A stretch of 33,652 nucleotides of DNA. Origin: Bacteroidota bacterium (GTDB taxonomy: Bacteria > Bacteroidota > Bacteroidia > Bacteroidales > VadinHA17). The stretch is from positions 1 through 33,652 of the forward strand of contig JAAYDB010000116.1 in NCBI GenBank assembly GCA_012729475.1, written 5' to 3'. The notes beneath the pieces were generated by a model. That model worked only from the letters and a program-made list of their open reading frames with translations. It did no database searches and was not told where the DNA came from. Of this stretch, positions 8,747 through 19,586 are shown piece by piece (position 1 is the first letter of the stretch; every line of letters begins with the position of its first letter). A program made the translations under genes and the position numbers.

Positions 8747-9235
8747 TCAGTCTTCATTAATATCCTCTAAATCACCATCTAAGGTAATTAAAGGAGATGC
8801 TTTGACGTGCTCTATTCTTAACAAAGTTACCAACGTATCCAGACTGTCTTCTACTTTTCTAATTTCTGAATCATCCAGCTTCTGAAGTTTTTCAGATAAT
8901 TGTTCATGCAGAAGTGATGGGATAGTGCCTAAGAGCCTGTCACCAGCTGATGTGAGGGCGATATTCACAACGCGTTTATCACCGTATTTTGGTAACCTGG
9001 CCAGAAGTCCTTTCTTCTCAAGTCTGTTAATAATTCCACTAACAGTACTTGAATTAAGGTTCAGGAAATTCTTTATTTCTGCCTGTGTCGACTGATAATT
9101 GGGTGATTTATGTAAGAAATTTAAACATAAAACCTGAGGAATACTTACCCCATATTCCTTTTGGATTTTCTTTGATTCAATATCTACTGACCTGACAATT
9201 CTCCTTATCTTGATTAAGATATCTGCAGTATCCAT
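8747..9235 (-). CDS. MarR-family transcriptional regulator
   Basis: 162 residues. A winged helix-turn-helix occupies about 28-105. The recognition helix region is TQAEIKNFLNLNSSTVSGII, followed by NRLEKKGLLARLPKYGDKR, whose 'wing' carries the conserved D-x-R. Helices at both ends would form the MarR dimer interface. MarR proteins are usually ligand-responsive dimeric repressors of neighbouring genes. The gene lies 125 bp upstream of ablA on the same strand, so control of the osmolyte genes is plausible by position. MarR-type regulators are known at other osmolyte loci, for example EctR of ectoine synthesis. Its ATG overlaps the stop of the preceding small ORF as TAATG, which implies coupled translation with the DinB/NimA-like unit behind it. 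The acidic tail DLEDINED is unremarkable. Confidence 0.88.
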   Translation of the reverse strand: MDTADILIKIRRIVRSVDIESKKIQKEYGVSIPQVLCLNFLHKSPNYQSTQAEIKNFLNLNSSTVSGIINRLEKKGLLARLPKYGDKRVVNIALTSAGDRLLGTIPSLLHEQLSEKLQKLDDSEIRKVEDSLDTLVTLLRIEHVKASPLITLDGDLEDINED

Positions 9236-9459
9236 TATTTATTATTTGAAACAAAAGTAGAAAATGTTTTTGTATTATGTGGGTTATAATTTCTATACAA
9301 ACTGTATATAAAAGCGGCATTATACAGTCTGTGTAAGAACTTGGTATTATCTGATTCTTTCCCGTTTCCTTTGAGATCTGTCAAGCCGTTCTGGAACCTG
9401 GCCATAGATGCGCCATCTGTTACATAATGGTCAATAAGGATTGTCATGCCTGAAATCAT
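9235..9459 (-). pseudogene. C-terminal remnant of an E2/CAT-fold acyltransferase
   Basis: A 74-codon frame whose first third, TILIDHYVTDGASMARFQNG (residues 6-25), carries the H-x-x-x-D-G-A motif. This motif closes the catalytic domain in dihydrolipoyl acyltransferases (E2) and chloramphenicol acetyltransferases. Those domains are about 200-230 residues; here only the last few dozen plus a 45-residue tail of no known family remain. Going upstream in frame, a stop codon appears five codons before the ATG, and the next gene ends 16 bp away, so the rest is truly absent. The stop overlaps the MarR ATG (TAATG). The remnant may be retained because it couples MarR translation. It could instead be a genuine small protein; I consider that less likely. 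Confidence 0.5.
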
Positions 9460-9475
9460 TCTGTTTTTTATTTAA

Positions 9476-9961
9476 TTATCGTCCAGCCTTTCCATGTATT
9501 TGCTTAATATCAAGTCTCAGTATCTCCATTTTTGAGTAAGAATCATAAGATCTTATCAACTTTTCTTCAATTATTGAGTCTTTTTTCTCTAAATGATGAA
9601 GCAAAATATTCATTCCATGTTTTTTCTCACCAATGTCATTAACAATTTGCATATCACCCCGGAAAACAACTGACTTATATTCATGACAGCACTCATTAAT
9701 AATGTATCCACCATCTTCAATAACAGTAGCACATACTCTTTTATTGGAATTTATGAAATCCAGTTTTAATCCCTTCTTTGCAGAATGAAAATAAAGAGTT
9801 TTTTTCTCTGAATCATAGCCATAGCTAAGGGTTACAATATATGGTTCATTGTTCCTGCACATAGAAATCACAGCAAACTTCCCCTTGTTTAGAATAGCAT
9901 CAATATCAGATTCTTCCTTTAATTCTCTGTTGGGACGATTTCGTAAATGATATTGCGTCAT
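9476..9961 (-). CDS. Pyridoxamine 5'-phosphate oxidase-family (NimA-like) flavoprotein
   Basis: 161 residues forming one FMN-binding split beta-barrel. The pattern follows the NimA/Pyridox_ox_2 group: RELKEESDIDAILNKGKFAV at the start, EPYIVTLSYGYD (40-51), LYFHSAKKGLKLDFI, and the strand RVCATVIEDGGY. Such proteins bind FMN or related cofactors as dimers. Some members reduce nitroimidazoles, but most have no assigned substrate, so drug resistance should not be inferred. The gene starts 6 bp after the end of the DinB-like gene and ends 16 bp before the acyltransferase remnant, so the four minus-strand frames DinB-NimA-remnant-MarR look like one transcription unit. Confidence 0.8.
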   Translation of the reverse strand: MTQYHLRNRPNRELKEESDIDAILNKGKFAVISMCRNNEPYIVTLSYGYDSEKKTLYFHSAKKGLKLDFINSNKRVCATVIEDGGYIINECCHEYKSVVFRGDMQIVNDIGEKKHGMNILLHHLEKKDSIIEEKLIRSYDSYSKMEILRLDIKQIHGKAGR

Positions 9962-9967
9962 AAAAAA

Positions 9968-10444
9968 TTACTTGTCAATTAATTCCTGAATCTCTGCAAG
10001 ATGTAAATTAAAGTGTCTCAAAAAATCAGTAATCATATCTTTTAGCCTGATCTTATCAGATGTTGAATCTGAAATCCATTCATTATCCAATTTTTCGGGA
10101 TTAACATTTTTTATTACGTGAACCAGATGAATATGACTATATTTCCAATGTTGAATCAAATTTTTCCAATGCTCTCCCTGGTAGTTCTGTATTGCAATCC
10201 ATCTATCATTATTACCATTTGCAGCATAATCAGGAAAACTGAAAGGGCTATTCTGATATTGTAAATGGATAATTCTGTGAGTATTATTTGATGCAGAATC
10301 TACCATATGCCCAAGAATCTCTTTGATGGTCCTGTTTTGATCATTATGTTTATTCATAATAGTATCCTCAGATAACTTAGTCAGTTTTGATTCCCATGTA
10401 CTTAATCCTTTTAGGATCTCATTTGTCATATTGGAAAAATCCAT
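9968..10444 (-). CDS. DinB-family metal-binding four-helix protein
   Basis: 158 residues, all-alpha, with the DinB/YfiT pattern. H46 and D49 lie in ILGHMVDSA. H144 and H148 are in FLRHFNLHLAEIQEL near the C-terminus and complete a three-His metal site with H46. The DinB superfamily includes thiol-dependent S-transferases (bacillithiol or mycothiol type) and many proteins of unknown function. No substrate can be assigned here. It is the first gene of the apparent minus-strand unit that continues through the NimA-like gene (6-bp gap) to MarR. About 190 bp of AT-rich DNA separates it from the end of katG. Confidence 0.75.
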   Translation of the reverse strand: MDFSNMTNEILKGLSTWESKLTKLSEDTIMNKHNDQNRTIKEILGHMVDSASNNTHRIIHLQYQNSPFSFPDYAANGNNDRWIAIQNYQGEHWKNLIQHWKYSHIHLVHVIKNVNPEKLDNEWISDSTSDKIRLKDMITDFLRHFNLHLAEIQELIDK

Positions 10445-10635
10445 ATTTGTAAATTTTTAAATAAACACCAAATAATAATAACATAGCTGCATTAGCAATA
10501 ATACTATGCATTAGCTCATAGAATAAAACAAGTAAATGAAGTGCAAATATACCTAATCCGGGAAACAAAAACAGTATCCCGTTTTGAGAATTCTTTGTCT
10601 TCAGATCTCAGGAATGTTTAATCCATTATCCGGTT

Positions 10636-13278
<2,643 letters not shown>

Positions 13279-14214
13279 TCATAGTTCTTCAAGGATCCAG
13301 TCCAGGATAATTTTCAGGGTTTTATCCGGAATTTTAGTTGACTTAATCTTTCCCTCAGTATTTTCCTGTAATAATAAATGATTATGATGGCTTAAAATAT
13401 GTGTGGTAACATTAAGATTGCCATTATTATTCATTTCCCTTTTCAATTTCAGAGCATCTCCTGGTGGAACATTCTTATCTGACTCACCATGTATTATCAG
13501 AGTCGGCTGTGTAATTAGTCTGGCTGATTCCATTGGATCAAAATTGTACAGGTATTTGAGGTTGATATCTTTATTAAGAAGTTTTTTAAAACTCTTCTGA
13601 TCTAAAAGGCCATTACTTATCTGGTAGTTTAATATTTCTTTACCTTTTGATCCTGGTGCAGACAGAAGAATTATAGTCTTTAATGAAATATCCTTTGAAG
13701 CAATCATGTGTGCAATTGATGCTCCTTCACTTAATCCCAGAAGCCCTATCCTGGAATTATCAATATCTGATCTGGATTTCAGATATTTGATTAATTGTTC
13801 TATATCTTCTGATCTTTCAGCAGTAGTCATTTTATTAATGTCTCCACCTTTTGACAAACCAATACCCCGGTCATCCATTCTCAAAACCGCAATCCCGTTT
13901 GTCGAGAGCAGATCAGCAATCTGACGGAAAGGTCGATACGCTGTTATTGGATTATAAGGTTTTGAATTGTCTCTGTCATGAGGGGAACTACCGGTAATTA
14001 ATAATACACAGGGAAACTTCTTTCCCTTATCTTTTGAAATTGTCAGAGTCCCGGCCAGAATGTCTCCGCAATCCAAAGTAATTTCAATGGCCTCCCCTGT
14101 GTAATTTGCTCCTTCAGGAGGATCATAACTGACGGATTTCGGATCAGAGCAACTGTATTGTGATATAAGGCAGGCAACAATGAAAAATATACTGTATATT
14201 ATGAATCTGTTCAT
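13279..14214 (-). CDS. Exported alpha/beta-hydrolase (esterase/peptidase-like)
   Basis: 311 residues with an N-terminal hydrophobic export signal. Two cysteines could be lipidated: C15 after IVA fits the lipobox better, and C22 after QYS fits poorly, so lipoprotein status is uncertain. The hydrolase core begins with VLLITGSSPHDRD (70-82). It contains VLRMDDRGIGLSKG, the nucleophile elbow GLSEGA with S162, GESDKNVP with D246, and a His cluster HHNH (276-279) that supplies the third catalytic residue. This arrangement is typical of BAAT/DLH-like or peptidase S9-like secreted hydrolases. The substrate is unknown. It is a single gene, divergently oriented from the hyf-like operon that starts 364 bp away. 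Confidence 0.8.
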   Translation of the reverse strand: MNRFIIYSIFFIVACLISQYSCSDPKSVSYDPPEGANYTGEAIEITLDCGDILAGTLTISKDKGKKFPCVLLITGSSPHDRDNSKPYNPITAYRPFRQIADLLSTNGIAVLRMDDRGIGLSKGGDINKMTTAERSEDIEQLIKYLKSRSDIDNSRIGLLGLSEGASIAHMIASKDISLKTIILLSAPGSKGKEILNYQISNGLLDQKSFKKLLNKDINLKYLYNFDPMESARLITQPTLIIHGESDKNVPPGDALKLKREMNNNGNLNVTTHILSHHNHLLLQENTEGKIKSTKIPDKTLKIILDWILEEL

Positions 14215-14577
14215 GAATTGTTTAAGCTTGACTTACTGTCCGGATTAATTTAGCTTTCAATATCTTTTTCATTGTATTAAAAATTAATATTATTAATCAA
14301 AAAATTAAAATGATGATTCAATTTAAAAGAAATGATAATCCTTGAGTCGGTATATATTGTAAATGGGATCCTGTATACACGCACAAAAAAAGAAATATAC
14401 CATATTTTAAGAATGACATATATCATATTTCAGGCAGTGACCATTAGATATCTTTGCGCCGTTTTTTGCCTCTTGTTTTTGGGTTTCCGTTAATTGTTTA
14501 GAATAATGACAGAGGTTGTTGGTTTGACAGCATCAGTATTGGTTTTGTGAAAGATTGTTAACTCAAAAAAAGAGGAA
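14215..14577. other. Divergent intergenic region, 363 bp, before the hyf-like operon
   Basis: It separates the minus-strand hydrolase from the plus-strand operon and must carry both promoters. Toward the operon it contains the -7-like box at 14449-14456. It also holds two similar short stretches, ACCATATTTTAAG (14399-14411) and ATCATATTTCAGG (14422-14434), 23 bp apart, which could be a pair of regulator sites. Near the hydrolase it is a run of A/T with no recognisable element. Confidence 0.45.
14449..14456 (+). promoter_or_regulatory. Candidate Bacteroidota -7 element of the hyf-like operon
   Basis: TATCTTTG fits TAnnTTTG exactly and would start a transcript near 14463, leaving a leader of about 115 bases. 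TTTC at 14428-14431 is at the place of a weak -33 element. A purine-rich AGAGGAA just before the ATG at 14578 would serve as ribosome-binding site, unusual for this AT-rich phylum. Confidence 0.45.
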
Positions 14578-16599
14578 ATGGGAAAAACATTATTTGAATT
14601 AATAAATCTTCTGGCTCTTGTGGCCATCGTTTTATTGCCTCTTGTCAGGAAGGGTAAAGCCCTTTTTGTAATTATTATTTTTCTGCAACTTTTCCTGGGC
14701 TCACTACTTGCCCTGGGGGTAATAGTGGGTGATAGTATTGAATTTTTCTACAGGGGCACAGCAGTAACAAGTGTCGTCCCCATTAGAATTGACGGGTTAT
14801 CAGCCTGGTTTATATTGGTTATTGGGTTGACCTTTTTTACCGGGATCTGGTACGGAATGCACTACTTAAAGAGGTATACAGGAGAGAGGGCTAACCTTAC
14901 CCTGCATTACCTCTCTTTTGTTTTGGTTTACACCGCTTTAATTGATATCTGTGCAGTACAAAACAGTTTTGTATTTCTTGTGGTATGGGAGATCATGGCC
15001 CTGGGTACCTTCGTGATGGTCATACTTGACAACCACAAGTCTAAAACATTAAAGGCTGGTATAAACTACCTTATTCAGTCACATATCGGCATACTACTGC
15101 TTACTCTGGCCTTTATTTGGGTTAAACTGGAGACAGGATCTTATGATTTTAATGCCATAACGGGGTTTACCTCCTCCCTCTCTGCTTCTGCTGGCTTGTT
15201 TCTTTTCACTATCCTGTTTATGGGGTTTGCCATAAAAGCTGGCTTTGTACCTTTTCATACATGGTTGCCTCATGCGCACCCTGCTGCCCCGGCCCACGTA
15301 TCAGGGATAATGTCGGGAGGTATAATTAAGTTAGGTATTTACGGTATTTTAAGGATGTTAATGCTGGTAAGGATTGATATGGTTATGGTAGGGCAACTGC
15401 TACTTGTAGTATCAGTGATAACAGGAGTATACGGGGTTATGTTGGCAATTATTCAACACGACCTGAAGAGCTTACTTGCTTATCACAGTATAGAAAATAT
15501 TGGTATTATTGGAATAGGTATAGCTATAGGCTGCCTGGGTATTGGTCACGAGAATCCCCTGTTAATGGCTACCGGCTTTGCAGGGGCACTATTACATACC
15601 CTTAACCACTCGCTGTTCAAATCACTTTTATTTTACTCAGCGGGTAATATATACCTGGCCAGGCACACTATGAACATCGACTCCCTGGGAGGATTGTTAA
15701 AGGAGATGCCGCGTAACGGGTACCTCTTTCTAATTGGCTCCCTGGCTATATGCGGGTTACCCCCGTTCAACGGTTTTGTGTCGGAGTTCCTTATCTATAA
15801 AGGTATCATTAGTGGTATAATAACCAGCAACTCCATGTCGGTTCTTGTAATCCTCTTCGCCCTGCTTGGTCTGGTTATCATAGGTGGACTGGCGTTGATC
15901 TGCTTCACTAAGGCATTTGGTATAATGTTCCTGGGTAAGCCCAGGGGGAGGCCAGAGCCTGTGACAGAGGATGAAGGAAAGAGTTATCCCCTGATCCTGA
16001 CGGCACTGCTTATATTGTTAATCGGGCTCTTCCCTCTTCTGCTTGGGCCAACCCTGGTTAAAGTGACTGCTCTGTTTGGTACAGCCCGGGGAGTGGCAGA
16101 ACCATATGGTTTACGCGAAGCTGTGAACAGCTCCATGATAATTGGATGGTACTCACTGGGGTTCATTTTGTTAACAGTAGTTATTTTTCTTTTACGAAGA
16201 GAACTGGTAGCCCATAGAATTGTTGCAACAGAAGAAACATGGGGATGTGGGTATCAGGGTGATAACTCCAGAATGAGCTATACCGCCTCATCTTTTGTTC
16301 GTACCTACCGCAAACTGTTTAGCCCCTTGCTGAACATTCACAGTTCCAGGGAGGGGGCTTCAGGTCTTTACCCAGTAAGCATGGGAAAGGAAACCTATCC
16401 GGGCGACAAGGTTGAAAGGTGGCTGATAGATAAACCACTGAATTTATCAAAGAAACTGCTTGAAAGGTTCAGCTTTCTGCAGAACGGAAATATCCAGGCT
16501 TATATACTGTATGGTTTGGTTTTTATTACCATGGTGATTCTTCTACCCACCATATATGCTCTCGCTGCTTCTTTTATTAAAATATTAAATCAACTCTGA
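14578..16599 (+). CDS. hyfB: HyfB/NuoL-like proton-translocating membrane subunit
   Basis: 673 residues with many transmembrane helices, of the antiporter-like (MrpA/NuoL/HycC) family. The functional polar residues are kept: E138 in VVWEIMALG (the TM5 glutamate), K220 in IKAGFVPFHTWLP (the TM7 lysine), K251 in TM8, and K348 in LNHSLFKSLLFYSAG (the TM12 lysine). The C-terminal soluble loop ETWGCGYQGDNSRMSYTASS is characteristic of HyfB/HycC rather than NuoL. It is the first gene of a six-gene plus-strand operon; the next ORF starts 1 bp after its stop. It probably pumps H+ or Na+ as part of a membrane complex. The gene symbol is by homology; the complex is not a normal hydrogenase (see hyfG and hyfI). 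Confidence 0.9.
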   Translation: MGKTLFELINLLALVAIVLLPLVRKGKALFVIIIFLQLFLGSLLALGVIVGDSIEFFYRGTAVTSVVPIRIDGLSAWFILVIGLTFFTGIWYGMHYLKRYTGERANLTLHYLSFVLVYTALIDICAVQNSFVFLVVWEIMALGTFVMVILDNHKSKTLKAGINYLIQSHIGILLLTLAFIWVKLETGSYDFNAITGFTSSLSASAGLFLFTILFMGFAIKAGFVPFHTWLPHAHPAAPAHVSGIMSGGIIKLGIYGILRMLMLVRIDMVMVGQLLLVVSVITGVYGVMLAIIQHDLKSLLAYHSIENIGIIGIGIAIGCLGIGHENPLLMATGFAGALLHTLNHSLFKSLLFYSAGNIYLARHTMNIDSLGGLLKEMPRNGYLFLIGSLAICGLPPFNGFVSEFLIYKGIISGIITSNSMSVLVILFALLGLVIIGGLALICFTKAFGIMFLGKPRGRPEPVTEDEGKSYPLILTALLILLIGLFPLLLGPTLVKVTALFGTARGVAEPYGLREAVNSSMIIGWYSLGFILLTVVIFLLRRELVAHRIVATEETWGCGYQGDNSRMSYTASSFVRTYRKLFSPLLNIHSSREGASGLYPVSMGKETYPGDKVERWLIDKPLNLSKKLLERFSFLQNGNIQAYILYGLVFITMVILLPTIYALAASFIKILNQL

Positions 16600-16600
16600 T

Positions 16601-17506
16601 ATGGTCAGTTTGCTGCTGGTATTTTTTGTTTCTCTTTTCTTCATGGGTGTGGTTACAAGAATCAGGAGCCTGACATCAGGCAGGAAGGGCCCCTCTGTTA
16701 TGCAACCTATGTGGGATATTGTCAGGTTGTGGAGAAAAGGTTCGGTTTACAGCACAACCACCAGCTTCATTTTCCAGCTTGCACCAATAACCTATATTGC
16801 CTCTCTACTGGTAGCAGTCCTTATGGTTCCTCATGGGAGTAGAGCGGGATTGATCTCCTTTGAAGGCGACTTTATAATGTTTGCTTATCTCCTGGCTTTC
16901 GGGAAATTTATGATGATAATAGCTGCCCTTGATACCGGTAGCAGCTTCGAAGGCATGGGAGCAAGCAGGGAGGCTCTCTTCTCAATGCTTGCTGAACCGG
17001 CTTTCTTTATACTGATGGGATCATTTGCCCTCTTTACCGGCAATAGCTCGTTCCAGGGAATCTTCAACGGGTTGTACTACGGATCTCATTTCTCCTATAT
17101 GCTTGGAGGGTTGGCTACATTTGTCTTAATTATTATTGCAATGGTAGAGAATAGCCGTATGCCGGTAGACGATCCCAAAACTCACTTGGAACTGACCATG
17201 ATACATGAGGTGATGATACTGGATAACAGTGGGTTCGATCTTGGTTTAATAATGTATGCAACACACCTGAAATTTGCTATGTATGGTTCTATAATAGCAA
17301 GCTTCTTTATTGGATCACTGCCCCTTTGGTTATCAATACCTCTTACCCTGGTAATACAGATGTTTTTTGCTATAGTGGTGGGCATCATGGAGTCCTTTAC
17401 AGCTCGCTTCAGGATGGGCCATAACCCACAGTTTATCTTTATACTAACCTCAGTAGCCATCCTGATCTTCTTCGGAGTATTGATGTTGCTCGGAAGATTC
17501 ATGTAA
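16601..17506 (+). CDS. hyfC: HyfC/NuoH-like membrane subunit
   Basis: 301 residues, about eight transmembrane helices, homologous to NuoH and HycD/HyfC, the subunit that joins the soluble arm to the membrane arm and carries the E-channel. The family-typical loop segments are intact: GMGASREALFSMLAEPAFF (113-131), and ENSRMPVDDPKTHLELTMIH followed by EVMILDNSGFDLG, with the acidic residues that line the connecting channel. It starts 1 bp after hyfB and ends 12 bp before hyfE. Conservation of these loops shows that the docking surface for the soluble arm is still under selection, although the soluble arm has lost most metal ligands. Confidence 0.92.
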   Translation: MVSLLLVFFVSLFFMGVVTRIRSLTSGRKGPSVMQPMWDIVRLWRKGSVYSTTTSFIFQLAPITYIASLLVAVLMVPHGSRAGLISFEGDFIMFAYLLAFGKFMMIIAALDTGSSFEGMGASREALFSMLAEPAFFILMGSFALFTGNSSFQGIFNGLYYGSHFSYMLGGLATFVLIIIAMVENSRMPVDDPKTHLELTMIHEVMILDNSGFDLGLIMYATHLKFAMYGSIIASFFIGSLPLWLSIPLTLVIQMFFAIVVGIMESFTARFRMGHNPQFIFILTSVAILIFFGVLMLLGRFM

Positions 17507-17518
17507 TCAATAGATGTA

Positions 17519-18148
17519 ATGACAGATATATTGTTAATAGCTTTCGCAATGACGCTACTCTACATGAGCATAGCGAACAGGTTGAATACCTATCTCGTAA
17601 TCCTTGTTTTCCAGGGTATACTCCTTTTTGGCATAACCCTGCTTACTCTTACAGAGGTGAAAACCCTAAACCTGTTGCTGATCCTGCTGGAAACCATTGT
17701 ATTCAAGGCAATTGCTGTTCCCTGGTTTCTGGGATACATCATTAAACATAACGGAATAACAAGGGTTGCAGAGCCTTATTTACCCTACTTTGTTTCACTT
17801 ATTATCGTGACCCTGATCATTGTGGGAACCATAATCTTGTCAAGTTCAATCAGAGAGGAGAACCTGGATAAAACCTATTTCGTTGTGGCATTATCTACAC
17901 TCTTCACCGGTTTGTATATGATTGTCTCAAGGAAGAAGATCATTTCACACGTCATTGGTTACCTGGTAATTGAGAACGGTGTTTTTATTCTTTCACTGGC
18001 AGTGGGAAACGAGATGCCTATGATGGTGAACCTGGGGATTATGCTCGATATTTTTGCAAGTGTCCTTATCCTAGGAATATTCTTCAATAAGATTGGGGAT
18101 ATAATAAGGGATCCTGATGTCAATCTTTTACGTAATCTTAAAGACTAA
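17519..18148 (+). CDS. hyfE: HyfE/NuoK-like membrane subunit
   Basis: 209 residues, about seven hydrophobic segments. The N-terminal half contains the NuoK-like core, LLLILLETIVFKAIAVPWFL (54-73), with a membrane glutamate and lysine of the kind conserved in HyfE. The second half repeats a similar plan, with a glutamate in HVIGYLVIENGVFILSLAVG. HyfE proteins are longer than NuoK (about 100 residues) because of this extension. The gene sits between hyfC and hyfF with gaps of 12 and 5 bp. It is expected to be part of the ion-translocating membrane arm. Confidence 0.85.
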   Translation: MTDILLIAFAMTLLYMSIANRLNTYLVILVFQGILLFGITLLTLTEVKTLNLLLILLETIVFKAIAVPWFLGYIIKHNGITRVAEPYLPYFVSLIIVTLIIVGTIILSSSIREENLDKTYFVVALSTLFTGLYMIVSRKKIISHVIGYLVIENGVFILSLAVGNEMPMMVNLGIMLDIFASVLILGIFFNKIGDIIRDPDVNLLRNLKD

Positions 18149-18153
18149 TATTG

Positions 18154-19581
18154 ATGGTCATAGCCGGTTTTTTTATTCTTACGTTGATTATATCTGTTGT
18201 ACTCTTCCTAAACAGAAGTAGTTTGGTGAACAGTTTATTACTGTTACTCTACCTGGCCTCACTCTGGTTCACTGGAATCTATGGTCTGCTTCACAAGGGA
18301 GAGATTGATTCCTGGTTTTTCAGACCGGATGCCCTAGGAATACTAATGGTTCTGGCTCTCTGTATAATCTCTATTCCTTCTCTCTACCATGGATGCAGGT
18401 TTATTGCTACTCATGATGAGACTCCCCGTTCCAGAGGACTTTTCTTTGCTGCCATGGTCTTGTTGATGACAGCCTGTGCCATGGCTTATCTCTCCAACCA
18501 TATAGCGGTGACATGGATATTCGTGGAGGTGACTACCTTAAGTGCATCTGTGTTAATTTATCACAATAGAAATATTAAGGCACTGGAGGGGGTTTGGAAG
18601 TACGTCTTTATCTGCGCCATCAGTATTACCTTTATTTATGTTGGGATTCTGTTCCTCAGTCTTTCTCTGGCGCAGACAGGGGTGGTGGATCTTTCTTTCG
18701 ACTCCCTGAGAGCTAATTATGCCAATATGGATCCATTCTGGTTAAAACTGGCCTTCCTCTTTATCTTTACAGGTTTCACTGCAAAGTTGGGGCTGGTCCC
18801 TATGTATACAGCAGGTATTGATGCCAAGGATGCAGCCCCCTCACCCGCTGGAGCTATCTTTGCCAGCGTACTCATGAATGTAGGTTTTATAGGTATTTAC
18901 AGGGTTTACGCGTTAATATCTCACACACCATTGCGACATTGGGCTGATACCATAGTAATAATTGCAGCGTTGCTATCGGTATTAGTGGCAACGGTATATA
19001 TGGCCAGAATAAAAAATATCAAGAGAATGTTCGCATATTCCGGGGTGGAGCATATGGGACTGGTAATGCTGGGTCTGGTCTCAGGTGGAGTGGGTGTATA
19101 CGCTGCAATATTACACATATTGCTCCACACCTTACTTAAGCCTACTCTTTTCTTTCAGTATGGACAAATATTCAGGGTCTATAAAAGGAATAACATGGAT
19201 TACGTGGGAAACTATTATAAGTATAACAAGGCAGGAGCCATGGTAGTGTTACTAGGTTTTATCTCAGCTACGGGTATGCCCCCGGCCGGTTTGTTCGTAA
19301 GCGAGTTTCTAATATTCCAATCGCTTTTTCAGGCTCACAACCTGATTATACTCCTGGTGGTTCTGATATTACTGACAATGATAATATACGGGTTTGGTTC
19401 AAATGTTTTCAGACTTCTTTTTACTCCACCCGTGGAAATAAATGAAAAACAAATCCCTGTGATAAAGGTGAGAGAATCCTTATCACAATACCTCCTCCTG
19501 GCTCTGACTGTCTATTTTGCCTACTGCCCGCCTTCTCAGCTGGTATCATTGATACAGGAGGCAGCTAACCTTATAAATTGA
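18154..19581 (+). CDS. hyfF: HyfF/NuoN-M-like proton-translocating membrane subunit
   Basis: 475 residues from ATG 18154 (a TTG codon directly before it is open but offers no advantage). This is the second antiporter-like subunit. E125 in TWIFVEVTTLSASVL corresponds to the TM5 glutamate. K211 in FTAKLGLVPMYTAGIDA is the TM7 lysine, followed by the family loop APSPAGAIFA. K329 in ILLHTLLKPTLFF is the TM12 lysine. Together with hyfB it gives the complex two antiporter-like channels. It ends 5 bp before the hyfG ATG. There is no HyfD, so the complex has one antiporter-like subunit fewer than E. coli hydrogenase-4. Confidence 0.9.
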   Translation: MVIAGFFILTLIISVVLFLNRSSLVNSLLLLLYLASLWFTGIYGLLHKGEIDSWFFRPDALGILMVLALCIISIPSLYHGCRFIATHDETPRSRGLFFAAMVLLMTACAMAYLSNHIAVTWIFVEVTTLSASVLIYHNRNIKALEGVWKYVFICAISITFIYVGILFLSLSLAQTGVVDLSFDSLRANYANMDPFWLKLAFLFIFTGFTAKLGLVPMYTAGIDAKDAAPSPAGAIFASVLMNVGFIGIYRVYALISHTPLRHWADTIVIIAALLSVLVATVYMARIKNIKRMFAYSGVEHMGLVMLGLVSGGVGVYAAILHILLHTLLKPTLFFQYGQIFRVYKRNNMDYVGNYYKYNKAGAMVVLLGFISATGMPPAGLFVSEFLIFQSLFQAHNLIILLVVLILLTMIIYGFGSNVFRLLFTPPVEINEKQIPVIKVRESLSQYLLLALTVYFAYCPPSQLVSLIQEAANLIN

Positions 19582-19586
19582 TAGAG

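Noticed and set aside
9235-9459. Chloramphenicol resistance (CAT) gene
   Set aside because: Only the last HxxxDG segment of the fold is present, and its flanking residues fit E2-type acyltransferases at least as well; there is no basis for a resistance call.
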